Positions 1 to 5,967 of a stretch of 5,967 nucleotides of DNA are shown piece after piece. Source of the stretch: Bacteroidia bacterium (GTDB lineage: Bacteria > Bacteroidota > Bacteroidia > AKYH767-A > OLB10); the NCBI GenBank assembly GCA_025450095.1, contig JANWID010000240.1:1-5967 (forward strand). The letters are read 5' to 3'. The notes below the pieces were generated by a model. That model did not search any database. It was given only the letters and a program-made list of their open reading frames with translations, and was not told the DNA's origin. A program made the position numbers and the translations under genes. Within the stretch, counting starts at the first letter, position 1. Each line of letters opens with the position of its first letter.

Positions 1-1
1 A

Positions 2-586
2 GAAGGAATCATGGTATTTACCGGTTCCGGAACACAAATAAACGCATACCAGACCGTTCAGAATCTTCCACCGGTTGCTGATTTCAGGGCTGGCGCTACT
101 AAAATTTCCACAGGCATTCCACTCAATTTTTTTGATCAATCCTCTTACAACCCGATAAGCTGGCAGTGGAATTTTCAAGGTGGAAATCCGGGAACCAGCA
201 CAACACAACATCCAACGGGAATAATTTATAACACTCCTGGCATATATGAAGTAAGCCTTTCCGTTCAGAACGCCAATGGTTCCGATTCCATCCTGAAAAC
301 CTGCTATATTGAAGTTACTGACCCTTCGGGTATCAGTGATGAAATATCGGGAAACAAATTTTTTGTATTCCCCAATCCGGCTGTAACGTCAGTGCAAGTA
401 ATAGCTAACGTACAACAAGATGTTCCGGTGATTTTTACAGATGTTACCGGGAGAATTATTCACCAGGCAATATCAGAATCAGGATACCTGGAAACTAATG
501 TAGCTTCATGGCCTCCCGGAATTTATTTTATAAGAAGTGCCGGGGACTTAACACAAGCAGTCAAGCTGATAATTGCTAGCCGGTAA
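2..586 (+). CDS. Secreted PKD-domain protein with T9SS C-terminal sorting domain (5' partial)
   Basis: This is the C-terminal part of a larger secreted or surface-anchored protein. The frame is open to the left window edge, and the ATG at position 11 has no signal peptide after it, so it is probably an internal Met and the real start lies outside the window. Counting from that Met, residues about 20-103 look like a PKD/Ig-like beta-sandwich: PVADF opening, WQWNFQGGNP core, and a YNTPGIYEVSLSV strand with the usual GxYxVxL pattern. Residues about 117-190 match the type A T9SS sorting domain: FPNPA near its start, a DVTGRII strand, then PPGIYFIR and a terminal VKLII strand. In this family the domain directs export through the outer membrane by the Por/Spr machinery and is then removed. 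The catalytic or binding part, if any, is missing, so the function is unknown. The gene ends convergently, overlapping the pseudouridine synthase by 11 bp. Confidence 0.9.
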   Translation, partial: EGIMVFTGSGTQINAYQTVQNLPPVADFRAGATKISTGIPLNFFDQSSYNPISWQWNFQGGNPGTSTTQHPTGIIYNTPGIYEVSLSVQNANGSDSILKTCYIEVTDPSGISDEISGNKFFVFPNPAVTSVQVIANVQQDVPVIFTDVTGRIIHQAISESGYLETNVASWPPGIYFIRSAGDLTQAVKLIIASR

Positions 587-1286
587 TTCCGGGATGTTGC
601 AATTGTTTTGAAAAAAAATTCCACAAAGTTTCATCTGGCGGAGGTGCAATAATGGATACCGGTTGTTTTGTAACAGGGTGGAGGAATTGAAGCATCCGCG
701 CATGCAGGTGGATGGAACCATCAGGGTTGCTGCGTTCCGAACCATATTTAAGATCTCCTTTTATAGGGCAATTTATGTGAGACAGTTGCACCCGGATCTG
801 GTGATGTCTGCCAGTTAATGGATTTATTTCAATTAATGCATAACGATCCGATTTCAATAGTACACGGTATTCCAGTTCGCATTGCAACGCTCCTTTACGT
901 GGAGCATCATAAGCTCTGGATTTATTCTTTGCTTCGTCTTTAACCAGGTAATTGATGAGATGTCCTTCGGGAGAAGCCGGAATATTTTTTACAACCGTCC
1001 AGTATGTTTTCCGGATCTGTCGTTCCTTAAACAGCTCGTTCATTCTTTCAAGTGCTTTGCTGGTGCGTGCAAATAAAACCACCCCGCTTACAGGCCGGTC
1101 GATCCGGTGAATAGTACCCAAAAATGCTTCGCCTGGTTTCTTGTATTTTACGCGAATGTATTCCCTTATCTTGTCGTTCAGGGGCTGATCACCTGTCTTA
1201 TCACCCTGCACGATTTCACCTGGTCTCTTATTTACAGCAATGAGGTGGTTGTCTTCAAAAAGAATTTGTGAAAAATAAATATTCAT
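576..1286 (-). CDS. RluA-family RNA pseudouridine synthase
   Basis: The 236-residue protein is predicted to isomerise specific uridines to pseudouridine in rRNA or tRNA in the cytoplasm. The catalytic motif II is HRIDRPVSG at residues 60-68, with D63 as the predicted nucleophile. Other family hallmarks are YEDNHLIAVNK-like residues near 10-20 (here FEDNHLIAVNKRPGE), the KTYW strand at 93-96, and the motif III region LTGRHHQIRVQL at 158-169. There is no N-terminal S4 RNA-binding domain, so it resembles the short stand-alone RluA/TruC-type members rather than full-length RluC or RluD. The target nucleotide cannot be read from sequence, so I give no symbol. The ATG at 1284-1286 precedes the conserved N-terminus directly. 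It lies 113 bp downstream of panB on the same strand, and its stop at 576-578 lies inside the end of the convergent gene. Confidence 0.93.
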   Translation of the reverse strand: MNIYFSQILFEDNHLIAVNKRPGEIVQGDKTGDQPLNDKIREYIRVKYKKPGEAFLGTIHRIDRPVSGVVLFARTSKALERMNELFKERQIRKTYWTVVKNIPASPEGHLINYLVKDEAKNKSRAYDAPRKGALQCELEYRVLLKSDRYALIEINPLTGRHHQIRVQLSHINCPIKGDLKYGSERSNPDGSIHLHARMLQFLHPVTKQPVSIIAPPPDETLWNFFSKQLQHPGITG

Positions 1287-1313
1287 TATTCAAAAGATAA
1301 TTTGAGGAAATGG

Positions 1314-1337
1314 GAGAATGAGAGAATTGGAGAATTT
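1314..1337. repeat. Three tandem degenerate octamers GAGAATNN
   Basis: Three 8-bp units lie head to tail: GAGAATGA (1314-1321), GAGAATTG (1322-1329) and GAGAATTT (1330-1337). The first six bases are identical in each. A related purine-rich stretch, GAGGAAATGG, lies just before them at 1304-1313. They are in the non-coding spacer upstream of the pseudouridine synthase start. The function is unknown; they may be a fossil of a slippage-prone or interspersed intergenic repeat. Confidence 0.75.
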
Positions 1338-1346
1338 CTAAAAATT

Positions 1347-1398
1347 GATCATAATAAATCCATCATAATAGATCATAATAATCATAACAAATCCATCA
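1347..1398. repeat. AT-rich direct repeat with 33-bp period in the panB-rluA spacer
   Basis: GATCATAATAAATCCATCA at 1347-1365 recurs as AATCATAACAAATCCATCA at 1380-1398, with 17 of 19 bases identical and starts 33 bp apart. A third partial copy, GATCATAATA, sits between them at 1371-1380. The second copy ends two bases short of the complement of the panB stop codon (1400-1402). I see no coding potential: the only reading frame across it is low-complexity His/Asn/Lys/Ile sequence. It may be a locally duplicated sequence or a copy of a genome-wide interspersed repeat; the window alone cannot tell. Confidence 0.7.
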
Positions 1399-1399
1399 A

Positions 1400-2215
1400 T
1401 CAATATTGTTCCTTCTCATTCGGGAAATCCTGTTTTTTGACATCCCGGATATATGATTGTGTGGCTTTCAGGATAACCTCATATAAGTCAGCATAACGCC
1501 GGAGAAAACGCGGATTAAATTCCTTATTGATTCCAAGCATATCGTGTAAAACCAGCACCTGGCCATCGACACCTCCGCCGGCTCCGATCCCAATAATGGG
1601 TATTTTCACCTGGCTGGCAACTTTTTTGGCAAGCAACGCCGGAATTTTTTCAAGGACGATTGCAAAACATCCGGTAGCTTCCAGAAGTAAAGCATCTTCA
1701 ATGAGCCGTTGCGCTTCCGCTTCTTCCTTTGCACGCACAACGTATGTTCCAAATTTGTAAATCGATTGGGGTGTGAGTCCCAGGTGTCCCATCACAGGAA
1801 CACCAGCTGAAAGTATCCTGCTTATGGAGTCACACACTTCCTTTCCACCTTCCAGCTTTACAGCATGTGCTCCGGCTTCTTTCATGATCCTGATCGCCGA
1901 AATCAGTGCCTCCTTGGAATTGCCCTGGTAGGATCCAAAGGGAAGGTCCACCACTACAAGAGCACGCTTCACAGCACGTACTACAGATGCAGCATGATAA
2001 ATCATTTCATTTAGTGTGATGGGGAGCGTAGTTTCATGTCCCGCCATTACATTGGAAGCCGAATCCCCGACCAGTAAAACATCAATAGCAGCATCATCCA
2101 GGATTCTGGCTGTGGAAAAATCGTATGCAGTAAGCATGGTTATTTTTTCTCCACGACGCTTCATTTCCTGTAGCGTATGTGTAGTGACTTTTTTTATTTC
2201 AGTTTGAACAGACAT
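1400..2215 (-). CDS. panB: 3-methyl-2-oxobutanoate hydroxymethyltransferase (ketopantoate hydroxymethyltransferase)
   Basis: PanB transfers the hydroxymethyl group of 5,10-methylene-tetrahydrofolate to 2-oxoisovalerate to give ketopantoate, the first committed step of pantothenate and CoA synthesis, in the cytoplasm. The 271-residue product is the usual family length and aligns end to end as a TIM barrel. Visible landmarks are [10 protein letters not shown] (27-36), [17 protein letters not shown] (49-65) with metal ligand D51, VVDLPFGSY (88-96) with metal ligand D90, KLEGG (120-124) with metal ligand E122, GHLGLTPQS (143-151), the catalytic Glu in VLEKIP (E189), and [11 protein letters not shown] (209-219). 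By analogy these match D45, D84, E114 and E181 of the E. coli enzyme. No key residue is missing. The ATG at 2213-2215 lies about 20 codons before the conserved core. No panC, panD or panE is in view. It lies between two genes of the same strand and may share their transcript. Confidence 0.97.
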   Translation of the reverse strand: MSVQTEIKKVTTHTLQEMKRRGEKITMLTAYDFSTARILDDAAIDVLLVGDSASNVMAGHETTLPITLNEMIYHAASVVRAVKRALVVVDLPFGSYQGNSKEALISAIRIMKEAGAHAVKLEGGKEVCDSISRILSAGVPVMGHLGLTPQSIYKFGTYVVRAKEEAEAQRLIEDALLLEATGCFAIVLEKIPALLAKKVASQVKIPIIGIGAGGGVDGQVLVLHDMLGINKEFNPRFLRRYADLYEVILKATQSYIRDVKKQDFPNEKEQY

Positions 2216-2236
2216 GATTGTTTCAGGATTGGAAAT

Positions 2237-2280
2237 AATCCGGATTCCTGGAGCTGACTTCAGTAAAATAAGGGTCAGCT
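2237..2280. other. Palindrome and hairpin-forming inverted repeat upstream of panB
   Basis: The 78-bp gap between the LamG/coiled-coil gene and panB holds a perfect 10-bp palindrome, AATCCGGATT (2237-2246), and a 7-bp inverted repeat, AGCTGAC (2252-2258) with GTCAGCT (2274-2280), separated by 15 bases. The part CTGACTTCAG inside it could form a competing small hairpin. There is no U-run after the stem in the minus-strand direction, so it is not a standard terminator. It could be an operator, an attenuating or processing structure in the transcript, or chance. Confidence 0.4.
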
Positions 2281-2293
2281 TAAGCGGGAATTT

Positions 2294-3505
2294 TCAGTCT
2301 TCCGGTAATTTAAAAATATTGGATTCCTTTTTCGTATTTTCATTGGTCCCGGTGGATCCTGTGTCGGGTTTCGTTTTAACCGAGCCCTTTGGAGAAGATT
2401 TATCATTCCCGTTTTTTGCTTTGAGATCTTTCAGCTCCTGTTCCAGACGGGTATTCTTTTCTTTTTCGGCTTTGAGCGATTTAGAAAGCACAATAATCAG
2501 ATCAGCGTTTTCATTGCCACCGGCAAGTTCCTTATATTTCATAAGATCCGCATTCACTTTTACAAGTGAATCGAGCGACTTATCTTTTTTTGCCAGATCT
2601 TCCTGTTGACGCTTAACCTGTTTTTCTAAATTCCGGATGGTAACATCCTTCTCCTGATCGCCACTGTTCATTGCAGAAATCGTTTTATTCAGAGCATCGT
2701 TTTCCTCAGTGAGTGTATTGATTTGTGTTTTCAGGCGAATAATGGATTCCGTTAACTCAATGATATCCGGACCTGCTGAAACCTGGTTTGTACCTGGATC
2801 GGGAGTAACAGCTGAAGTACCGGTTACCTCCTGGGATGTCTTTGTAAAAACATACATAAAATCCACCTTACAACGTGATGAAGGGCCAACGATAAGTCCC
2901 ATTTTTCCTTCTTTGTACGATGGCTCGGAAAACGATTGAATGAAGTTGTGATTTATATAAATATCATAATTGCGATCGAGGTTGCGAACTTCTACCATAT
3001 TCGAAAAATTCGGTTCATTGAGATGCATGCATTTGATCCATCCACCGGATTTGGAATTCCCGGTCAGGTACTTGTAAACCCCATTAACAATCTGCCGGAT
3101 TCGGAATTCTTTGTTTTTATTTATTTCAAACAGAAATCCGCCTTCACCTTCAGGCTGCATCATGAACAGGAAACCACCAAAAGATTCTTCCCCCGCTGTC
3201 TTATCAAGTTTAATAGATACAATCGCTCTGAAATTATTGAATGATTCCTCAAAATTTGCAATGATTGCAAAAGGAGCTGCTGCCGATTTCCGCTGTAATA
3301 TATATTCACCATCCTGAACGATGAATAAATTTTCAGCATTAGCCATAGTGGTCCAGTACGAATTGATGCTGTCGAAATTCTCACTTATTGATAGCTTGTC
3401 AAAACGTTCTTTGATCAGCTGGGCATCAGAAAAAAAGGGGGCGAAAATCAGGATTATTAAAAAGGATGCCGGAATGTGCAAGAATCTCAAATCTGATTTT
3501 TTCAA
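2294..3505 (-). CDS. Secreted LamG/ConA-like domain protein with C-terminal coiled coil, function unknown
   Basis: I do not recognise a named family for the whole protein (403 residues). A Sec signal peptide is clear: basic MKKSDLR, a hydrophobic stretch at about 9-24, and a likely cut after SDA at 28. Residues about 30-222 look beta-rich and LamG/DUF1080-like: FDSINSYWTTM, GEYILQRK, FGGFLFMMQPEGEGGFLFEINK, NYDIYINHNFIQSF and GKMGLIVGP. It has two cysteines in this part (C159, C212). A Thr/Pro/Gly linker follows at about 223-246, then a Lys/Glu-rich heptad-like coiled coil at about 247-365 and a polar Ser/Lys/Thr tail. There is no T9SS sorting domain and no lipobox, so it is probably periplasmic. 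The start is TTG at 3503-3505: the frame has no ATG between the upstream stop (3539-3541) and it, and the next ATG (residue 54) would delete the signal peptide. It lies 78 bp upstream of panB and may be first in that transcript. A sugar- or protein-binding scaffold role is only a guess. Confidence 0.85.
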   Translation of the reverse strand: MKKSDLRFLHIPASFLIILIFAPFFSDAQLIKERFDKLSISENFDSINSYWTTMANAENLFIVQDGEYILQRKSAAAPFAIIANFEESFNNFRAIVSIKLDKTAGEESFGGFLFMMQPEGEGGFLFEINKNKEFRIRQIVNGVYKYLTGNSKSGGWIKCMHLNEPNFSNMVEVRNLDRNYDIYINHNFIQSFSEPSYKEGKMGLIVGPSSRCKVDFMYVFTKTSQEVTGTSAVTPDPGTNQVSAGPDIIELTESIIRLKTQINTLTEENDALNKTISAMNSGDQEKDVTIRNLEKQVKRQQEDLAKKDKSLDSLVKVNADLMKYKELAGGNENADLIIVLSKSLKAEKEKNTRLEQELKDLKAKNGNDKSSPKGSVKTKPDTGSTGTNENTKKESNIFKLPED

Positions 3506-3525
3506 GGTTTTACCGGATAATGATT

Positions 3526-3533
3526 CAAAGGTA
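3526..3533 (-). promoter_or_regulatory. Candidate Bacteroidota -7 element for the leftward genes
   Basis: Read on the minus strand, 3533 to 3526 is TACCTTTG, a full match to the Bacteroidota -7 consensus TAnnTTTG. Transcription starting a few bases downstream would begin near 3520 and give a leader of about 15 bases before the TTG start at 3505. The -33 element is weak: a TTT rather than TTG lies about 18 bases upstream. It would drive the LamG/coiled-coil gene and possibly panB and the pseudouridine synthase. Confidence 0.45.
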
Positions 3534-3546
3534 TAAATTTATGTCA

Positions 3547-3573
3547 TTGTGAAATTCCTTTGTAGTATTTTTG
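3547..3573 (+). promoter_or_regulatory. Candidate Bacteroidota promoter for the lipoprotein gene
   Basis: TATTTTTG at 3566-3573 fits TAnnTTTG, with a TTG at 3547-3549 and a 16-base spacer, a little shorter than the usual 19 or so. If used, transcription would start at or next to the ATG at 3578, giving a nearly leaderless message. A second, imperfect candidate is TAAATTTA at 3534-3541, which would leave a leader of roughly 30 bases but lacks a -33 TTG. Confidence 0.3.
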
Positions 3574-3577
3574 TTGT

Positions 3578-4582
3578 ATGAATTACAAAAAATTGCTTTC
3601 TACCGGGTTGATGTCCAGCCTTTTGTTATTGTCAGCTTGTGATAATGATATAGATCTGACCGCTCCGTACCGCGAGATCGGGGTTATTTACGGATTAATA
3701 AATCCAGCAGATTCCATTCATGTGGTCCGGATTCAAAAAGCATTTTTAGGAGATGGAAATGCCAACCAGATGGCACAGGTTCCCGATTCTACATACTACC
3801 CCGACATCCTGGATGTACAAATGCAGCGTATTCTGAATGGCGAAGTTGTTGGCACATTTCCACTGACACGATTCATTGGTGACGACAAAGAGCCTGGTGA
3901 TTTCCCGGTAGCACCTAATATTCTTTATAAATCCGGACAGCAATTTCTTTTCCGTAACAGCGAATACAGAATTGTTGTAAAGAACCGGGAAACAGGTTAT
4001 GAATTTTCAGCAACAACCCCCATAGTGGATAGCCTGAGAATCAGCAAACCTTCCAGGAGTCCTAATTCCTACATTCAATTCTCTTATCCTGAATTCCCAT
4101 ACAGGGTTGAATATCTTTCAGCATATAATGGTAAAATTACCACGATGACAATCCGGTTCCGCTATACTGAAGAAGTAGTGGGTAGCGGAATACCTGGAGT
4201 TGCAAAATATATTGACTGGAGATTTCTGCCAGTTGAAATCGAAAATCCGGAACAACAGGAGACTATTTTTATTGAGATCGAAGGACAGGACTTTTATGAG
4301 TTTGTCGGAGAAACCATCCCTGTCATTCCCAACGTAATCAGGTACAATCCCAAACTCGACTTTATTTTTGAAACGGGAGCAGAAGTGCTGGCAAATTATG
4401 TTGAAATTAACCAGTCTAATTCGAGCATATCCACCACAATCCCGTATTATTCAAATGTAGTAGGCGGGACCGGAATATTCTCCAGCAGATATCTTCAGAC
4501 GGTTCCCGATAAACTACTTGATATACCTTCAAAAGACCTGCTCATTCACGGGGAATTTACTTCGGATCTCGGTTTTCAATAA
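3578..4582 (+). CDS. Predicted outer-membrane lipoprotein, possibly DUF4249-like
   Basis: The 334-residue protein begins with a lipoprotein signal peptide: basic MNYKK, a hydrophobic core, and lipobox LSAC with the lipidated Cys at 21. The acidic stretch after it (DNDID) resembles the lipoprotein export signals that send Bacteroidota lipoproteins to the cell surface. The mature part looks all-beta with no transmembrane segment or further cysteine. Recognisable parts are REIGVIYGLINPADSIHVVRI (32-52, split here as an opening strand pair), YRIVVKNRETGYEFSATTPIVDS (about 130-152), and a C-terminal GGTGIFSSRY (296-305) followed by a short final strand. This order, an early GLINP-type strand, a TTPIVDS junction and a late GGxGIF motif, recalls the DUF4249 family, but I hold that loosely. 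It stands alone between a divergent and a downstream gene. The start is firm because the next Met (residue 12) would remove the basic signal region. Function unknown. Confidence 0.85.
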   Translation: MNYKKLLSTGLMSSLLLLSACDNDIDLTAPYREIGVIYGLINPADSIHVVRIQKAFLGDGNANQMAQVPDSTYYPDILDVQMQRILNGEVVGTFPLTRFIGDDKEPGDFPVAPNILYKSGQQFLFRNSEYRIVVKNRETGYEFSATTPIVDSLRISKPSRSPNSYIQFSYPEFPYRVEYLSAYNGKITTMTIRFRYTEEVVGSGIPGVAKYIDWRFLPVEIENPEQQETIFIEIEGQDFYEFVGETIPVIPNVIRYNPKLDFIFETGAEVLANYVEINQSNSSISTTIPYYSNVVGGTGIFSSRYLQTVPDKLLDIPSKDLLIHGEFTSDLGFQ

Positions 4583-4601
4583 CCGGTTTTTGTGTCTTTT
4601 T
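4569..4601 (+). terminator. Weak candidate intrinsic terminator after the lipoprotein gene
   Basis: CGGTT (4570-4574) pairs with AACCG (4581-4585) across a 6-base loop, extendable by one T-G wobble pair. The stem spans the stop codon at 4580-4582. It is followed by two runs of five T (4587-4591 and 4597-4601). The short stem makes this a modest candidate. Confidence 0.35.
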
Positions 4602-4632
4602 GGCAGATTTATTTATTGGATTTTCAGCCATT

Positions 4633-4686
4633 TTCAGAGGAAGTGTCATAATTTCCTGAATCTTGTCATGGCATAATGATTGACAA
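4633..4686. promoter_or_regulatory. Pair of inverted repeats in the dnaK upstream region
   Basis: Two imperfect hairpins lie side by side in the 138-bp spacer before dnaK. The first pairs TTCA..GGAA (4633-4636 and 4639-4642, with a 2-base bulge) with TTCCTGAA (4653-4660). The second pairs TTGTCA (4663-4668) with TGACAA (4681-4686) across 12 bases. No CIRCE element (TTAGCACTC-N9-GAGTGCTAA) and no perfect TAnnTTTG is present. They may be an operator or a structured 5' leader, or chance in AT-rich DNA. Confidence 0.3.
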
Positions 4687-4720
4687 AGAAGCAACGTAAT
4701 AAAACAAAAATTATAAACCA

Positions 4721-5967
4721 ATGAGAAAAGTTATCGGAATCGATCTTGGAACTACCAATTCCTGTGTTGCCGTTATGGAGGGCAATGAGCCCGTTGTTAT
4801 ACCAAACAGCGAAGGTCGCAGAACAACACCATCAATAGTTGCATTTATAAAGGACGGTGAGCGTAAAGTCGGTGACCCTGCAAAACGCCAGGCCATTACC
4901 AATCCAAAACATACCATTTACTCTATTAAAAGGTTTATGGGTGAAACATTTGACAAGGTTACTGCCGAAGTGGCACGGGTTCCTTATGTTGTTACTAAGG
5001 GTGATAATAATACAGCCCGTGTTAAAATAGATGACCGTACCTATACACCACAGGAAATTTCAGCCATGATACTTCAGAAAATGAAGAAAACAGCTGAAGA
5101 CTACCTCGGACATGAAGTATCAGAAGCAGTTGTTACTGTGCCTGCATATTTCAATGACTCCCAGCGACAGGCAACCAAAGAAGCCGGTGAGATTGCCGGG
5201 CTGAAAGTGCTCCGGATCATTAACGAACCTACTGCAGCTGCACTGGCTTATGGTTTGGATAAAAAGCATGTCAATACCAAAGTTGCTGTGTTTGACCTTG
5301 GAGGAGGAACCTTTGATATTTCCATTCTTGAGCTCGGTGATGGTGTATTTGAAGTGAAGTCCACAAACGGTGATACCCACCTTGGTGGTGATGATTTCGA
5401 CCATGTGGTAATCGATTGGCTTGCTGAAGAATTTAAAAAGGACGAAGGCCTGGATCTACGTAAAGATCCTATGGCTATGCAACGGTTAAAGGAAGCAGCT
5501 GAAAAAGCAAAAATTGAACTTTCGAGCTCCACTCAAACTGAAATCAACCTTCCTTATATTATGCCGGTTGATGGAATTCCAAAACACCTGGTAAAAACAC
5601 TTACACGTTCTAAATTCGAACAGCTTGCAGATTCACTTATCCAGCGAACGCTCGAGCCATGCAAGAAAGCATTATCCGACGCGAAAATTTCTGCTTCTGA
5701 AATAAATGAAGTAATACTCGTAGGTGGTTCTACGCGTATCCCCGCTATCCAGGATCTTGTAGAGAAATTTTTTGGTAAGAAACCTTCCAAGGGTGTTAAT
5801 CCTGATGAAGTAGTTGCAGTTGGTGCAGCTATCCAGGGTGCGGTTCTTACCGGCGAGGTTAAAGATGTATTGCTGCTTGATGTAACTCCGTTATCGCTGG
5901 GTATCGAAACCCTCGGAGGTGTTTCAACAAGGCTGATAGAAGCCAATACAACGATTCCTACCCGTAA
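4721..5967 (+). CDS. dnaK: Chaperone protein DnaK (Hsp70), 3' partial
   Basis: DnaK is the cytoplasmic ATP-driven Hsp70 that binds exposed hydrophobic segments with DnaJ and GrpE. The window holds 415 codons plus two bases, about two thirds of the usual length near 640. The whole nucleotide-binding domain is present: signature 1 IDLGTTNS (7-14), K70 in [18 protein letters not shown] (168-178) with E169, signature 2 FDLGGGTFD (191-199) with D192 and T197, and signature 3 [11 protein letters not shown] (331-341). The segment around residues 70-110 carries the insert seen in Gram-negative-type DnaK. The conserved interdomain linker [13 protein letters not shown] starts at 382, and the substrate-binding beta domain has just begun when the window ends. 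All key ATPase residues are intact. The ATG at 4721 precedes [12 protein letters not shown] immediately. No grpE or dnaJ is upstream; downstream context is out of view. Confidence 0.98.
   Translation, partial: MRKVIGIDLGTTNSCVAVMEGNEPVVIPNSEGRRTTPSIVAFIKDGERKVGDPAKRQAITNPKHTIYSIKRFMGETFDKVTAEVARVPYVVTKGDNNTARVKIDDRTYTPQEISAMILQKMKKTAEDYLGHEVSEAVVTVPAYFNDSQRQATKEAGEIAGLKVLRIINEPTAAALAYGLDKKHVNTKVAVFDLGGGTFDISILELGDGVFEVKSTNGDTHLGGDDFDHVVIDWLAEEFKKDEGLDLRKDPMAMQRLKEAAEKAKIELSSSTQTEINLPYIMPVDGIPKHLVKTLTRSKFEQLADSLIQRTLEPCKKALSDAKISASEINEVILVGGSTRIPAIQDLVEKFFGKKPSKGVNPDEVVAVGAAIQGAVLTGEVKDVLLLDVTPLSLGIETLGGVSTRLIEANTTIPTR

Noticed and set aside
580..618. CCGG-TAATT-CCGG hairpin and an 8-A run as a bidirectional terminator
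   Set aside because: The stem is only four pairs, the A-run lies 18 bases away, and it encodes part of the pseudouridine synthase C-terminus.
548..1076. Short frames on both strands within the pseudouridine synthase
   Set aside because: They overlap conserved pseudouridine synthase codons in other frames and show no signal peptide or motif.
1347..1398. CRISPR array
   Set aside because: Only two imperfect copies of 19 bases with a short related spacer, no cas genes, and AT-rich low-complexity sequence.
1302..1496. A 64-residue plus-strand reading frame across the panB-rluA spacer
   Set aside because: It is low-complexity repeat translation (Glu/Asn/His/Lys/Ile) that then runs antisense into the end of panB; no start context or conserved motif.
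2214..2609. A 131-residue Ser/Phe-rich plus-strand frame
   Set aside because: It is the antisense of the Lys/Glu-rich coiled coil, which automatically yields Phe/Ser-rich sequence.
4680..4717. TTGACA with TATAAA as a sigma-70 type promoter for dnaK
   Set aside because: The spacer is 26 bases, far from the required 16-18, and Bacteroidota housekeeping promoters use a different consensus.
5720..5755. DnaK signature 3 reads VGGSTRIP rather than the E. coli VGGQTRMP
   Set aside because: The Ser/Ile form is common in DnaK from many phyla and is not a lost residue.
5120..5946. Three minus-strand frames of 94, 94 and 130 residues inside dnaK
   Set aside because: They are Ser/Thr/Pro-rich shadows opposite strongly conserved DnaK signatures and resemble no protein.

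Overview
The window looks like chromosomal DNA of a member of the Bacteroidota, probably a Bacteroidales- or Flavobacteriales-like lineage. The evidence is a type IX secretion (T9SS) C-terminal sorting domain next to a PKD domain, a Bacteroidota-style outer-membrane lipoprotein, matches to the Bacteroidota -7 promoter consensus TAnnTTTG, no strong Shine-Dalgarno sequences, and moderate-to-low GC. The window holds ordinary housekeeping and cell-envelope genes. I see no phage, transposase, CRISPR array, tRNA or rRNA.

Layout from left to right. (1) About 2-586 (+): the 3' end of a secreted PKD-domain protein with a T9SS sorting domain. (2) 576-1286 (-): an RluA-family pseudouridine synthase, whose end overlaps gene 1 tail to tail by 11 bp. 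(3) 1287-1399: a spacer holding two kinds of short degenerate repeat. (4) 1400-2215 (-): panB, for pantothenate/CoA synthesis. (5) 2294-3505 (-): a secreted two-part protein with a beta-rich LamG/ConA-like domain followed by a long coiled coil; it starts at TTG. Genes 5, 4 and 2 run the same way with gaps of 78 and 113 bp and could be one transcript. (6) 3506-3577: a divergent intergenic region with a TAnnTTTG match facing each way. (7) 3578-4582 (+): a lipoprotein of about 334 residues, possibly DUF4249-like. (8) 4583-4720: a spacer with a weak terminator and two inverted repeats. (9) 4721 to the window end (+): the first 415 residues of DnaK.

The genes do not form an evident single pathway. 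PanB and the pseudouridine synthase are core metabolism and RNA modification, DnaK is the general Hsp70 chaperone, and the other three are envelope or secreted proteins of unknown role. The most unusual points are the repeat-bearing panB-rluA spacer, the LamG-plus-coiled-coil protein with its TTG start and well-placed promoter match, and the structured dnaK leader that has no recognisable CIRCE operator. I found no convincing undescribed system.
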